64,000 nt of DNA, taken from contig NZ_CP067041.1 in the NCBI RefSeq assembly GCF_016599855.1, positions 1,550,001 to 1,614,000 on the forward strand. The letters are read 5' to 3'. The notes under the pieces were generated by a model. The model ran no database searches and was not told the origin of the DNA. It saw only the letters and a program-made list of their open reading frames with translations. The number at the start of each line of letters is the position of its first letter. Position 1 is the first letter of the stretch. The translations under genes were made by a program, and so were the position numbers. This document shows positions 54,296 to 63,597 of this stretch, in pieces. The stretch is from Bradyrhizobium diazoefficiens (GTDB lineage: Bacteria > Pseudomonadota > Alphaproteobacteria > Rhizobiales > Xanthobacteraceae).

Positions 54296-54915
54296 CAGCC
54301 GACGATTCCGCGCCGCCCTTGGCTCCGCAGATGCGCCCGCTTGGGCCAATCGTAGAAGCAAGCGATCTCGAGATCTGGCAACAGGCCGTCGAGGCGCGAG
54401 CGGCAGCAGAGCGGCATCTGCAGCGCGTTCGCGGCTGGGCCCGCAGAGCTTACCAGCTGGAGCGGGCGCGCGGCCGTGCCGAGGGGGTGGCGGCCGGGGC
54501 CGAGGAAATGGCGCAGCTGGTCGCGCAGGCGACCTCGGAAGTGGCACGGAGAAGCACCGTTCTAGAGCAGGAGTTGCCACAGCTCGTGATGGAGATCGTA
54601 ACCAATCTGCTGGGCGCTTTCGATCCCGGCGAGATGTTGGTGAGGACGGTTCGTCACGCGATCCTGCGAAAATATGGCGGGGCGGAACTGTCGCTTCATG
54701 TGTCGCCTGCGAATGTCGATGAGCTTGTGCGCGAATTTGCTGCTTGCGACGGACGGGAGGGTCGGCCGAGGCTTCGAATTGTTGCGGACCCGGCGCTATC
54801 CCTGCACGAATGCGTGCTGCGGAGCGAGTTCGGCAATGTCGATCTCGGGCTTGCCGCCCAGCTCCGCGCGCTCCGTCTCGGGCTTGGGTTACCGGCTGAG
54901 GCAGACGAGCTGTGA
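54292..54915 (+). CDS. nolV: NolV (RhcL/SctL), stator of the T3SS ATPase
   Basis: A 207-residue FliH/SctL-family protein. The first half is a long Ala/Arg/Glu-rich helix (EARAAAERHLQRVRGWARRA) and the C-terminal half is the compact ATPase-binding domain (VMEIVTNLLGAFDPGEMLVR, LRIVADPALSLHECVLRSEFG). SctL dimers bind the ATPase RhcN and tie it to RhcQ. It overlaps nolU by four bases, and its stop overlaps the GTG start of rhcN (GTGA). Confidence 0.88.
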   Translation: MTADDSAPPLAPQMRPLGPIVEASDLEIWQQAVEARAAAERHLQRVRGWARRAYQLERARGRAEGVAAGAEEMAQLVAQATSEVARRSTVLEQELPQLVMEIVTNLLGAFDPGEMLVRTVRHAILRKYGGAELSLHVSPANVDELVREFAACDGREGRPRLRIVADPALSLHECVLRSEFGNVDLGLAAQLRALRLGLGLPAEADEL

Positions 54916-56270
54916 CAACGCGGGGAACAAATCATGGCAACGCCGATGGCGAGCGAAGTATGCACGCGGCACTATCGCGTCTGCGCTCGACAGCAGGGCA
55001 TGTCGACACGCGTGCCGTACGTGGACGGATCACGCGCGCGATCGGCACGCTGCTCCATGCAGTGTTGCCGGATGCTCGTATCGGAGAACTTTGTGTCGTC
55101 CAGGATCCGCGCACCGGATTCTCGCTTGAGGCCGAGGTGATCGGTCTATTGCCCGATGGCGTGTTGCTGACGCCGATCGGAGACCTGTTGGGCGTGTCCG
55201 GTCGCGCAGAAGTCGTCGCTACCGGACGAATGCATGAAGCGCCGGTCGGGCCCGATCTGCTTGGCCGGGTGATCGACAGCTTCGGCTGTGCTCTCGATGG
55301 CAAAGGCGCAGTCAAGGCCACAGAGACTCGTCCGCTGCGCGGCCATGCTCCAAACCCAATGACGCGGCGCATCATCAAACAGCCCTTGCCACTCGGCGTC
55401 CGCGTCTTAGACGGTCTTCTGACATGCGGCGAGGGCCAGCGGATCGGAATATATGGAGAGCCTGGCTGCGGCAAGTCGACCTTGTTGGCACAGATCGTAA
55501 AGGGCGCCATCGCCGACGTGATTGTGGTTGCCCTCATAGGCGAACGTGGCCGCGAGGTCCGTGAATTCATCGAGCGGCATCTTGGGGAGGCAGCCCTTCG
55601 CCGCACGGTCGTCGTCGTTGAGACCTCCGATCGCTCGGCGATGGAACGGGCGCAATGTGCCTATATGGCAACCGCGCTCGCCGAATATTTTCGTGAACAA
55701 GGCCTGCGCGTCGTTCTACTGATGGATTCATTGACGCGCTTTAGCCGCGCGATGCGCGAAATCGGGCTTGCTGCGGGTGAGCCCCCAACCCGGCGGGGCT
55801 TTCCTCCTTCTGTCTTTGCCATGCTGCCGGGCTTGCTGGAGCGTGCGGGCATGGATGAGCGTGGCTCAATTACAGCTTTCTATACCGTGCTTGTAGAAGG
55901 TGAGGGTACGGGCGATCCAATCGCCGAGGAAACGCGCGGCATTCTCGATGGCCATATCGTTCTCTCTGGCTCGATCGCGGCGCGGGCGCATTTCCCCGCT
56001 ATCGATGTGCTGTCGAGTCGCAGCCGCGTCATGGATGCCGTCGTATCTGCACCACATCGTAAGGCGGCGGCGTTCTTCCGCGATCTGCTCTCACGCCACG
56101 CAGAGGCCGAATTTTTGGTTAAGATCGGCGAGTACAAGCAAGGCAGCGATCCGCTGACAGACCGGGCTATCGCCTCTATCAATGATCTGCGCAAGTTCTT
56201 GCGCCAGGACGAAAACGACGCGTCCAGTTTTGAAGAAACCGTCACATGGATGTGCCGTCTGACCGCATGA
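54912..56270 (+). CDS. rhcN: RhcN (SctN), T3SS ATPase
   Basis: A 452-residue F1-beta-like ATPase that strips chaperones from effectors and energises export. Walker A is GEPGCGKST (182-190), Walker B lies in VVLLMDSLTRFSRAMREIGL, and GEPPTRRGFPPSVFAMLPGLLERAG is the SctN/FliI signature. The start is a GTG overlapping the nolV stop; the later ATG at about residue 17 is a possible alternative. Its stop overlaps the y4yJ start (ATGA). Confidence 0.97.
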   Translation: MTTRGTNHGNADGERSMHAALSRLRSTAGHVDTRAVRGRITRAIGTLLHAVLPDARIGELCVVQDPRTGFSLEAEVIGLLPDGVLLTPIGDLLGVSGRAEVVATGRMHEAPVGPDLLGRVIDSFGCALDGKGAVKATETRPLRGHAPNPMTRRIIKQPLPLGVRVLDGLLTCGEGQRIGIYGEPGCGKSTLLAQIVKGAIADVIVVALIGERGREVREFIERHLGEAALRRTVVVVETSDRSAMERAQCAYMATALAEYFREQGLRVVLLMDSLTRFSRAMREIGLAAGEPPTRRGFPPSVFAMLPGLLERAGMDERGSITAFYTVLVEGEGTGDPIAEETRGILDGHIVLSGSIAARAHFPAIDVLSSRSRVMDAVVSAPHRKAAAFFRDLLSRHAEAEFLVKIGEYKQGSDPLTDRAIASINDLRKFLRQDENDASSFEETVTWMCRLTA

Positions 56271-56776
56271 GTTGCATTCACGTTTCGAGGCTGCGGCACG
56301 TGAAGGAAATACGTGAGCGCGGGGCTCGGACTGAGCTGTCCAATATGGAGGCGAAATGCCGCTTTGAGACCTTGGCCGCCGAGCGCGCAGCGCGAGAACT
56401 TGCAGTTGCAGAGGAACGCCGCGTAAAGGCGCAGGCGGAGATCTACCGGCAGCTGACATCGCCCGGTACGGTGTCCGTCGTTGAACTCGATCGTTGCGAG
56501 CTCATCATTGAGAGGCTCGCGCTTGAGGTCACGTCGAAACGCCAGGCGTTTGAGGACGCGCGTGTCGCTCGAGAGCAGGCCGAGACAGCGGCCTCCGAAC
56601 GGCGGACGCACTGGGCCAAATGTTCCGCGGCGACCGATAAATGGCGGCAGATCGAGACAGACGTCCGGCGGGCGGCCGACACCCATGCGGAAGTGAGAGC
56701 CGAGATAGAGGCCGATGATGAAGTCTTGTTTCGGACGGGCTTTGCCTCACGAGCGGCAGACGGCTCAATCTCATGA
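56267..56776 (+). CDS. Y4yJ (SctO), T3SS stalk protein
   Basis: The ATG at 56267 overlaps the rhcN stop and gives 169 residues. The protein is almost entirely charged coiled coil (FETLAAERAARELAVAEERR, KRQAFEDARVAREQAETAAS) with no hydrophobic core motifs. This is the hallmark of SctO/FliJ/YscO stalks, which sit inside the ATPase ring and contact the export gate. Gene order directly after the ATPase is the usual place for sctO. It corresponds to y4yJ in NGR234. Confidence 0.82.
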   Translation: MSCIHVSRLRHVKEIRERGARTELSNMEAKCRFETLAAERAARELAVAEERRVKAQAEIYRQLTSPGTVSVVELDRCELIIERLALEVTSKRQAFEDARVAREQAETAASERRTHWAKCSAATDKWRQIETDVRRAADTHAEVRAEIEADDEVLFRTGFASRAADGSIS

Positions 56777-57885
56777 GCGCTAGTTCCTTTGCATCGCAAA
56801 CCTGCCGTCTTGCAGACGCGCCTCGCGCGGATCGTGCGGACGAATACGGGACCTACGAGCCGTCACTCATTCTGACCCATAAGGTCGTCTCCTGGCTCAA
56901 CAGCATCGCCGTACCCCGCACGCCTCTGCAGATTAGCCTTGGCGACAAGCCGCTATCGGTGCGATTGGAACGACTTGTCTGGCAGAGCGAACCTTCGGCT
57001 ATATCGATGCTCGATTGCGTTTGGGGCGTCGGAGACGAAACGATCGTTTTGTCGATACCCCATGCACTTGCCGAGGCGTTTATCTCGGCAGTACAGAGCG
57101 GCCTGGCGTTGCCCTCAGGGCCAATTCGTTCGCTCGTTCTGGAACTTGCACTCGAACCTTTGCTGGCTCGTCTAGAAAAGCAGCTTCAGCAGCAGCTCCA
57201 ACTTCTTCGGGTTGGAAAGGCCGAGACCATAGGGCCTTATATTGAATTCGGCATCATCTACGGTCCGGTACGGAGCAAAGGCCGACTGTTTCTGTTTTCG
57301 CCGCTTGATGGACCGATGCCGCCGCCGTTCCATGCCTTGGGCGAGCTCTTCGATCGATTGCCGCGAGAAACACGCAAGCTTTCCAAAGAGCTTCCCATCA
57401 TCGTTGCAGGAGAAGTGGGGGCGCTCCGCGCGACGGCCTCGCTTCTTCGCAAAGCAAGTGCAGGCGACGCGTTGTTGCCGGACGTCATGCCATTGGCCCG
57501 GGGTGGGATCACCCTCACTACGGGCCGGCTATGGACCCTGGCGGATGTCGCCGGCAATAGGCTGATCCTGCGGGGGCCATTTCGCTCGGTACCGCGACGT
57601 CTGGAGCATACACATATGACAACACCGCCCGAACAGCAGCACCCCCCCTTGGAGGCCGATCTCGACGATATCGAAGTGTCGCTCGTCTTCGAATGCGGCC
57701 GCTGGCCAATCACATTGGGAGCATTGAGCAGTATCGGCGAAGGACATGTGTTCGAACTTCGCCGGCCAGTCGACAGCCCGGTCGATATCGTTGCAAACGG
57801 CCGACGTATCGGCAGTGGTGACATCGTACGTATTGGCGACGAGCTCGGGATCAGACTTCGTGGCAGGTTAGCGGACCATGACTGA
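56773..57885 (+). CDS. rhcQ: RhcQ (SctQ), cytoplasmic ring protein
   Basis: The 370-residue product starts at an ATG that overlaps the y4yJ stop. The C-terminal part is a SpoA/FliN-type domain (FECGRWPITLGALSSIGEGH, SPVDIVANGRRIGSGDIVRIG) and an upstream SpoA-like half is also present, as in full-length SctQ. RhcQ forms the pods of the sorting platform under the basal body. An internal start that makes a separate C-terminal fragment, as in some systems, is conceivable (an ATG lies near 57616), but I have no evidence for it. Confidence 0.9.
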   Translation: MSASSFASQTCRLADAPRADRADEYGTYEPSLILTHKVVSWLNSIAVPRTPLQISLGDKPLSVRLERLVWQSEPSAISMLDCVWGVGDETIVLSIPHALAEAFISAVQSGLALPSGPIRSLVLELALEPLLARLEKQLQQQLQLLRVGKAETIGPYIEFGIIYGPVRSKGRLFLFSPLDGPMPPPFHALGELFDRLPRETRKLSKELPIIVAGEVGALRATASLLRKASAGDALLPDVMPLARGGITLTTGRLWTLADVAGNRLILRGPFRSVPRRLEHTHMTTPPEQQHPPLEADLDDIEVSLVFECGRWPITLGALSSIGEGHVFELRRPVDSPVDIVANGRRIGSGDIVRIGDELGIRLRGRLADHD

Positions 57886-58543
57886 GGTTCAACCAGCAAT
57901 CCTGGCGCTCCTTGCGGTCACGGCTGGGCTCGGCTTGTTGCTCTTTGCGGTCGTCACGACCACGGCGTTCGTAAAGGTATCTGTCGTTCTCTTTCTCGTT
58001 CGCAATGCTCTTGGGACCCAGTCGATACCGCCGAATATCGTTTTATACGGCGCGGCATTGATCCTCACCGCTTTCACGAGCGCACCGATCTTCGAGCAGA
58101 GCTACGATCGAATCGCCGATCTGCAGCTCCGCTATCAGACGCTCGACGATTGGGTAAGCGCAGCAAAAGAGGGGCAGGAGCCGCTGCGAGGCTATCTCAA
58201 GAAGTTCACCAATGAGGATCAGCGCGGCTTCTTCCTGTCCTCCACCGAACGTGTCTGGCCAGAGGAGATGCGTGGCAGAGCCACAGCTGATGACTTTGTC
58301 ATTCTCGTTCCGTCTTTTCTCATCTCAGAACTCAAGCGCGCCTTCGAAATCGGGTTTTTACTCTATCTGCCGTTTATTACGATCGATCTGATCGTAACGA
58401 CGATCCTGATGGCCATGGGCATGTCAATGGTGTCCCCGACGGTCATATCTGTCCCTTTCAAGCTCTTTCTGTTCGTGGCCATCGATGGCTGGTCGCGTCT
58501 GATGCACGGCCTGGTGCTGAGCTACACAACGCCGGGGGGGTGA
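57878..58543 (+). CDS. rhcR: RhcR (SctR), export gate membrane protein
   Basis: A 221-residue FliP/SctR family protein with four membrane helices. The signature TTTAFVKVSVVLFLVRNALG lies in the first part, PSFLISELKRAFEIGFLLY before the third helix, and IDLIVTTILMAMGMSMVSP after it. It assembles with RhcS and RhcT into the helical entry portal. The ATG overlaps the rhcQ stop by eight bases. Confidence 0.96.
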   Translation: MTEVQPAILALLAVTAGLGLLLFAVVTTTAFVKVSVVLFLVRNALGTQSIPPNIVLYGAALILTAFTSAPIFEQSYDRIADLQLRYQTLDDWVSAAKEGQEPLRGYLKKFTNEDQRGFFLSSTERVWPEEMRGRATADDFVILVPSFLISELKRAFEIGFLLYLPFITIDLIVTTILMAMGMSMVSPTVISVPFKLFLFVAIDGWSRLMHGLVLSYTTPGG

Positions 58544-58545
58544 GC

Positions 58546-58821
58546 ATGGACGAAACAACGATTCTCGTTCACATGAGCCGATCGCTTGTGCTGTTCATGA
58601 TCTGGGTTCTGCCTCCACTCATTGCAGCGGCGGTTGCCGAAACCGTTATCGGTATCATCCAGGCGGCAACCCAGCTCCAGGACCAGACTTTGCCATTGAC
58701 TGTGAAGCTTCTGGTCGTTGTTGCGGTTATCGCTCTGTTTTCTCCGGTGCTGAGCGCACCGCTCATCGAACAAGCCAAGCAGATCTTCACTGATTTTCCC
58801 GCACTTACGGCGGGTTACTAG
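58546..58821 (+). CDS. rhcS: RhcS (SctS), export gate membrane protein
   Basis: A 91-residue FliQ/SctS protein with two membrane helices ([20 protein letters not shown] and [15 protein letters not shown]) and the family link [18 protein letters not shown] choose the ATG at 58546, two bases after the rhcR stop and behind GGGGGGGTGAGC; a GTG at 58540 is in frame. Confidence 0.95.
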   Translation: MDETTILVHMSRSLVLFMIWVLPPLIAAAVAETVIGIIQAATQLQDQTLPLTVKLLVVVAVIALFSPVLSAPLIEQAKQIFTDFPALTAGY

Positions 58822-58832
58822 CAATTGTCGCG

Positions 58833-59654
58833 ATGACTGACTTGTCAAGCGCCGACACTCAAAGCCTGATCCGGGCGGCCGTCGAGCTCGTCGTTGCTGC
58901 TGGCCTTGGTGCGGCCCGCCCCGCGGGCATTATGCTGGTTCTTCCTGTATTTACGCGTTCGCAGATCGGCGGGCTGATCCGCGGCTGCCTGGCCGTCGCG
59001 ATCGAGCTCCCGTACTTGGCGTACATCGCCCACGGCCTGAAGGCGTTAGATCCGGACACACGTCTGATCAGGATTACGCTACTGGGTTTGAAGGAGGCGT
59101 GTGTCGGCCTCCTGATCGGTGCCCTGCTCAGCATTCCGCTATGGAGCATCCAGGCTGTCGGGGAACTGATTGATACCCAACGAGGCATCACCAGCGTGGT
59201 CGCGCCCGCCGATCCCGCCACGCGCAGTCAGGCTTCGGCGACAGGACTGTTTCTCGGTATCACGGCAATCACCATTTTCGTACTATCGGGAGGCCTGCAG
59301 ACGATGGTCAGCGGACTTTACGGCAGCTATCTGATCTTGCCTGTGTATCAGTTCAGGCCCGCGCTGAGCTTGCAAGGGACCATTGAATTATTCGGCGTAA
59401 TCGACAGCATCATACGTGCCACAATCTTGGTGTCTGGGCCTGTGGTGGCGTTTTTGTTGCTCGTCGACATATCAGCGATCTTACTCCAGCGCTTTGCGCC
59501 GCAATTCAACCCGAGGGACCTGTCTTTGACGATCAAGAATATCGGCTTTGCGATCGTCATGGTCACCTACACCGTCTATCTCATCGAATACATGCAATCG
59601 GAGATCAAGCAGTCGAGCCGCGAGTTGGAGAAGATTGAAAGACGAGCGAAATGA
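58833..59654 (+). CDS. rhcT: RhcT (SctT), export gate membrane protein
   Basis: A 273-residue FliR/SctT protein with six or seven membrane helices. Conserved parts are [20 protein letters not shown] near the N terminus, [20 protein letters not shown] with the family's polar helix break, and [20 protein letters not shown] near the C terminus. It closes the export portal together with RhcR, RhcS and the RhcU membrane part. Its stop overlaps the rhcU start (ATGA). Confidence 0.96.
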   Translation: MTDLSSADTQSLIRAAVELVVAAGLGAARPAGIMLVLPVFTRSQIGGLIRGCLAVAIELPYLAYIAHGLKALDPDTRLIRITLLGLKEACVGLLIGALLSIPLWSIQAVGELIDTQRGITSVVAPADPATRSQASATGLFLGITAITIFVLSGGLQTMVSGLYGSYLILPVYQFRPALSLQGTIELFGVIDSIIRATILVSGPVVAFLLLVDISAILLQRFAPQFNPRDLSLTIKNIGFAIVMVTYTVYLIEYMQSEIKQSSRELEKIERRAK

Positions 59655-60688
59655 GCGACACGAGCGAAGAGAAAACGCTCGCCCCCTCTGACAAGAAGCT
59701 AAAGGATGCGCGCAGAAGAGGACAGGTTGCGCGCAGCACCGATTTGGTGAGAGCCGTCAGCACGTGCGCAGGTCTCGGCTATCTCTGGTTAAAAGCCAAT
59801 TCCATCGAGGCCAAGTGCCACCAAGCGCTCATGCTCACTGACAAGCTGCTGGATAAACCGTTTGATGTTGCGGTCCAGCTGGCGCTCGGAGTCTTGCCCG
59901 AACTAGCTCTGGGAATTGTTGGCCCGTTCCTCGCGGCTATTGTCGTCGCGGCAATTCTGACCACAGTTTTGGCCAATGGTGGGATAATATTCTCCTTCGA
60001 ACCGATAAAGCTCAAATTCGAGAACATTGATCCCATTCAGGGATTGAAGCGCATCGCCTCCATGCGTTCCCTAGTCGAGCTTGGAAAGACCCTGCTCAAG
60101 GCCGTCAGCCTGGGTGCGATCTTTTTCTTCGTCGTGGTTGGCGCATGGAAGACGCTGGTCTATCTGCCGATTTGCGGCATGGGCTGCTTCGGCTTCGTCT
60201 TCATGGAAATAAAACTGTTGATTGCAATTGCCTGCGGTGCGCTTCTCATCGGTGGATTGATCGATCTTCTCATCCAGCGCTGGTTGTTCTTGCGCAGCAT
60301 GCGCATGACCGAGAGCGAGGCAAAGCGGGAGCTCAAGGAGCAGCAAGGTAACCCCGAGGTGAAACGGGAGCACCGTCGTCTCCGCCGGGAGCAGGCGCGC
60401 GAGGCTCCGCTCGGGATGCATCGCGCAACATTGATCTTGACTGGGCAGCAGGGGGTGGTCGGCGTACGCTACGTCCGTGGCGAAACCGGCGCGCCTGTCG
60501 TGGTTTGCCGCGGCGAAGGCGAAGCCGCTTCACGGCTCTGTGATGAGGCGCGGGCTCTCCATATCAGCATTGTCGCTGACGACGCCGTGGTCCGTGAGCT
60601 GATCCACAGTGCAAAGCTTGGTAATCCCATTCCCGCTCAGCATTTCGAGCCCGTCGCAAGAGCTCTCCTTGCTGCCGGTCAGGTCTAG
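59651..60688 (+). CDS. rhcU: RhcU (SctU), substrate-switch protein lacking the NPTH motif
   Basis: A 345-residue FlhB/SctU family protein. The N terminus has the family text [20 protein letters not shown], followed by four membrane helices and the cytosolic link [20 protein letters not shown]. Normally SctU cleaves itself at Asn-Pro-Thr-His in the cytosolic domain. Here the aligned stretch reads [14 protein letters not shown], so residues 265-268 are Gly-Gln-Gln-Gly instead. The rest of the domain ([20 protein letters not shown]) is preserved, so this is not simple decay. It is the last gene of the nopB operon; the minus-strand y4xK gene ends 43 bp beyond. Confidence 0.94.
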   Translation: MSDTSEEKTLAPSDKKLKDARRRGQVARSTDLVRAVSTCAGLGYLWLKANSIEAKCHQALMLTDKLLDKPFDVAVQLALGVLPELALGIVGPFLAAIVVAAILTTVLANGGIIFSFEPIKLKFENIDPIQGLKRIASMRSLVELGKTLLKAVSLGAIFFFVVVGAWKTLVYLPICGMGCFGFVFMEIKLLIAIACGALLIGGLIDLLIQRWLFLRSMRMTESEAKRELKEQQGNPEVKREHRRLRREQAREAPLGMHRATLILTGQQGVVGVRYVRGETGAPVVVCRGEGEAASRLCDEARALHISIVADDAVVRELIHSAKLGNPIPAQHFEPVARALLAAGQV

Positions 60689-60730
60689 ATCATGTTGTGA
60701 ATGGCATCGCCTGACCTAAGGAAGTTGTCG

Positions 60731-61396
60731 CTATTGAGACGGCTGTACCGCCGTGGTGCCGACTGACGTGAGATCTGATGACGACTTGGTGCTGGTTGCC
60801 TGTCCCAAGCTTCTGTTGTTGATCGTTCCGAAGCTCCTGTAGTTGGCCACGGGCATGGCCGCACGATTGCCGTCGCTCGGCATAACGGTGTGATTGTCGA
60901 TCAAGTCGCTGGGATCGTTGACCACGATAGCAAGGTTGTTGCGGATCGAGCAGCCAAGCGTCGGGTCAAAAGAATTGTCGTTCATTGAAGGACCGACGAT
61001 CGAAATCGAGGGACAGACGGGCGGGTGGGCCTCATAGGTAGTCGCCTCGATTCGCGCGACCAAGCGATCGCGCCGGATGACGAGCGGGCCGTACAGGCGG
61101 ATGTTGTAAGGGGCGACGCCCATTGCGCGGGCCTCACTGGCTATCTCCGCTCCGAGCTGAGGTGGGCCGGCGACATCGAGATGGAGCGCGTCACGCCGAC
61201 CGCGACTGGCACTCGCTATGAACTCCCGCAGACGCTTCCGTCCGGGCCCCCCAAGACTCTTTAACACCAAAACGGTCCTCTCCTGCTGAACTAAGGTCGG
61301 TTGCGCGGCCGGCTCGATATAGCTCGGTGCAGCGCTGGTGCAGCCGGCGAGACTCGCCGTCAGAGCGATCAGGGGGCATACGATGCGAAAAGTCAT
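60731..61396 (-). CDS. CpaD-like lipoprotein (Y4xK type) of the T3SS
   Basis: The ATG at 61396 (MTFRIVCPLIALTASLAGC) opens with a signal peptide and lipobox (LAGC), giving 221 residues. The C-terminal half has the CpaD-family pattern PPVCPSIS, DPTLGCSIRNNLAIVVNDPS and DLIDNHTVMPSDGNR. CpaD proteins belong to Tad pilus machines, where they support the CpaC secretin. In rhizobial T3SSs a CpaD-like gene (y4xK in NGR234) sits beside rhcC2, as here, where it starts ten bases after the rhcC2 stop. A role in stabilising or placing the RhcC2 secretin is likely. Confidence 0.85.
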   Translation of the reverse strand: MTFRIVCPLIALTASLAGCTSAAPSYIEPAAQPTLVQQERTVLVLKSLGGPGRKRLREFIASASRGRRDALHLDVAGPPQLGAEIASEARAMGVAPYNIRLYGPLVIRRDRLVARIEATTYEAHPPVCPSISIVGPSMNDNSFDPTLGCSIRNNLAIVVNDPSDLIDNHTVMPSDGNRAAMPVANYRSFGTINNRSLGQATSTKSSSDLTSVGTTAVQPSQ

Positions 61397-61406
61397 TGGC
61401 TGATCC

Positions 61407-62888
61407 TCATTGGGCAGTATCGCCGGCAGCCCTAGTCGCGCTCGGTACGCTGGTGCGGGGAGCATGATCTTGCGGCCGAGTTGCCAAATTGTTCGTCAGA
61501 CCGCGCGCTAGATCTGAGGGCGGTGCGATGCGGTCGGTGGGGGCACTCATCTGCCGTGTGTTCGATCTCGGCCGCACAACGTAAGGCGTGACGATAATCA
61601 CGAGCTCCGTCTCTTCCCGTTGAAACTGCGATGAGCGAAACAGCGCACCAAGAACCGGCAGGTCGCCGAGCCAAGGGAAAGTCGTGATATCAGTGTTAAA
61701 ATTGCGCCGCATGAGCCCACCGATTGCAAAGCTTTGGCCGCTTGCGAGCTCGACCACCGTGCTGGCACGCCGGGTGGCGAGAGCCGGCACGGAGATTCCG
61801 TTTACGGTGACCGCGCCTTGCGCCGACAGCTCACTGACTTCGGGCTTCACGCGGATATTGATCTGGTTGTTGCTAAGAACGGTCGGCACGAACTCGAGGC
61901 TCACGCCAAATTGGCGGAACTCGACGGAGACCTGCCGATTGTCCTGCAAGACCGGAATCGGAAACTCGCCGCCGGCCAGAAAGCTGGCGGATTCCCCGGA
62001 CATTGCGGTCAGGTTCGGTTCAGCAAGGACGGAAGCGAGGTGCTCGCTGGCCAGCGCATCGAGTACAGCGCTGATGTTGACACCGCCGGCATTCAATCCG
62101 ATCGTTGCAGTACCGCCACCCTGCTTGGCGCCGGTACCTCCACCACTGCCGCTGATCAAACCGAGGGTGAAAGGACCAGCTTGACCGAAAGCGGAAAGGT
62201 TGATTCCGAATTCCTTCATGGCGCTCCGAGACACCTCGGCCACGCGTACGCTCAGATTGACCTGCAAGGATCCCGCCACCTGGATCTTATTGACGACGAG
62301 TGCACCCGAACCGAGAAACTGCTCAGTGACCTTCATCGCGCTGTCGACGATCTCCGCATTCGGGGCCGTTCCGCTAAGAATAGCGCCGCGCGGGGTATAG
62401 CTGACTTGGATCGGATAGTCGCCGACCTGGGCTTTCAACGTGGCACGCAGATCCGCGATCGGCTGCGATACCACAACGCGTAGCTCAGCAAGAGCGTCCC
62501 CGTTGTCGTTCAGTGCGAACAGGCTCGTGCGTCCCGATTTCTTGCCAAAGACGAAGATGGTCTTGTTCGACGGCGCCTGATAATCCGCGATCGTAGGATC
62601 GGCGACAAAGATGCTCGCGGCTGGCGCGGGCAGATGAACTGTCTTGCCGAGAGAAGAGGTAAGGTTCAGCGTCCCGTTGATGCTGTCAGGGACCTTACGC
62701 TGCGCTCCCCCTCCATCATCGCGCTTGATCTGAGCTACAGCAGCGAGTGGGCATAGCAGAACGACCGCGCACAAAAGATGCGACAGCGGAGGCAGAAAGG
62801 TCGACGAGAAGGCGTTGGCAACGATCGCTCTACCATTGGCGCCAACATGCTTATCAATAATGACGTTCAAGATGATCTTTTCTTTCAA
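61407..62888 (-). CDS. rhcC2: RhcC2, outer-membrane secretin of the T3SS (CpaC-like)
   Basis: A 493-residue secretin. The start is apparently a TTG at 62888 overlapping the ttsI stop (TTGA); no in-frame ATG precedes the signal peptide (LLCAVVLLCPLAAVAQ). The N-terminal part is a BON/CpaC-type domain (KTVHLPAPAASIFVADPTIA, FVFGKKSGRTSLFALNDNGD). The C-terminal secretin domain has VLAEPNLTAMSGESASFLAG, GVSLEFVPTVL, PWLGDLPVLGALFRSSQFQ and TELVIIVTPYVVRP. It forms the outer-membrane channel with RhcC1, encoded 9 kb away. It resembles Tad-pilus CpaC more than typical T3SS secretins. Confidence 0.93.
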   Translation of the reverse strand: MKEKIILNVIIDKHVGANGRAIVANAFSSTFLPPLSHLLCAVVLLCPLAAVAQIKRDDGGGAQRKVPDSINGTLNLTSSLGKTVHLPAPAASIFVADPTIADYQAPSNKTIFVFGKKSGRTSLFALNDNGDALAELRVVVSQPIADLRATLKAQVGDYPIQVSYTPRGAILSGTAPNAEIVDSAMKVTEQFLGSGALVVNKIQVAGSLQVNLSVRVAEVSRSAMKEFGINLSAFGQAGPFTLGLISGSGGGTGAKQGGGTATIGLNAGGVNISAVLDALASEHLASVLAEPNLTAMSGESASFLAGGEFPIPVLQDNRQVSVEFRQFGVSLEFVPTVLSNNQINIRVKPEVSELSAQGAVTVNGISVPALATRRASTVVELASGQSFAIGGLMRRNFNTDITTFPWLGDLPVLGALFRSSQFQREETELVIIVTPYVVRPRSNTRQMSAPTDRIAPPSDLARGLTNNLATRPQDHAPRTSVPSATRAAGDTAQ

Positions 62889-63583
62889 GTTCGATTGCCG
62901 ACGCGGCCGACGTCGCGGATTTCAAGGATGTAGCCGATCCCGCGCGCTGTCTTGATCCGCAGCGTCGCACCGGACTGACGCAAATGAGCGCGTAAACGAT
63001 AGATGCCAACCTCAAGCGCGTTGGTCGAGACTTCGTTGTCAAATGCATACAGGCCATCCTCCAATGACGCGCGCGCCACGATGCGCCCTGCGCGGCTGAG
63101 CAAATGTTCAAGAATGCACACTTCGCGGCGCGCAATCTTCAGCGGCCGACCATTGACGGATGCTTGCCGGTCGATAGGATCGAATCTTAAGTTTCCAAAA
63201 GTAACGACGGGCGCCGTCATTTGGTTTGCTCGGCGCAGCGTGGCGCGCATCCGGGCGATGAGTTCATCAGGAGACACGGGCTTTGGCAGGAAGTCGTCCG
63301 CGCCCCCATTGAAAATCGCGATCCGCCTGCCGAGCTGGTTAAGGCTGCTCATCATCACTGCGGGCATCGAATACCCGTCGCGCCTCAACTGCTTTAGCCA
63401 CTCCAAGCCGTCTCCATCCGGTAGAGACAACTCGATTAGGAGAATGTCATAGCGGGCACAACCAACAGCGGCGGCTGCCTCATCGAGCGTAGATGCCAAA
63501 TCAACGGCGAACTCACAGCCAGAAAGCGCTTGGTGTATAATGCGCGCTGGATCTCTCTCATGATCAACCAGTAGCGTTCGCAT
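62885..63583 (-). CDS. ttsI: TtsI, transcription activator of the T3SS (OmpR-type response regulator)
   Basis: I start at the ATG at 63583 (MRTLLVDHERDPAR) behind GAGGGGATGAA, giving 232 residues. Residues 1-115 form a receiver domain and the rest an OmpR/PhoB winged helix (REVCILEHLLSRAGRIVARA, VGIYRLRAHLRQSG, IKTARGIGYILE). The phosphorylation position reads LLIELSLPDGDG, so the usual Asp is Glu51, and the acidic pocket is Asp7-His8-Glu9; Lys101 is kept. This suggests activity without phosphorylation, and no kinase gene is nearby. TtsI binds tts boxes, of which this window has at least seven. It is preceded by a nod box, which places it under NodD control. Confidence 0.95.
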   Translation of the reverse strand: MRTLLVDHERDPARIIHQALSGCEFAVDLASTLDEAAAAVGCARYDILLIELSLPDGDGLEWLKQLRRDGYSMPAVMMSSLNQLGRRIAIFNGGADDFLPKPVSPDELIARMRATLRRANQMTAPVVTFGNLRFDPIDRQASVNGRPLKIARREVCILEHLLSRAGRIVARASLEDGLYAFDNEVSTNALEVGIYRLRAHLRQSGATLRIKTARGIGYILEIRDVGRVGNRT

Positions 63584-63597
63584 TTCATCCCCTCGTC

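Noticed and set aside
60677..60716. GGTCAGG/CCTGACC inverted repeat between rhcU and y4xK as bidirectional terminator
   Set aside because: Only 7 bp with a 26-base loop and no T tract; not convincing.
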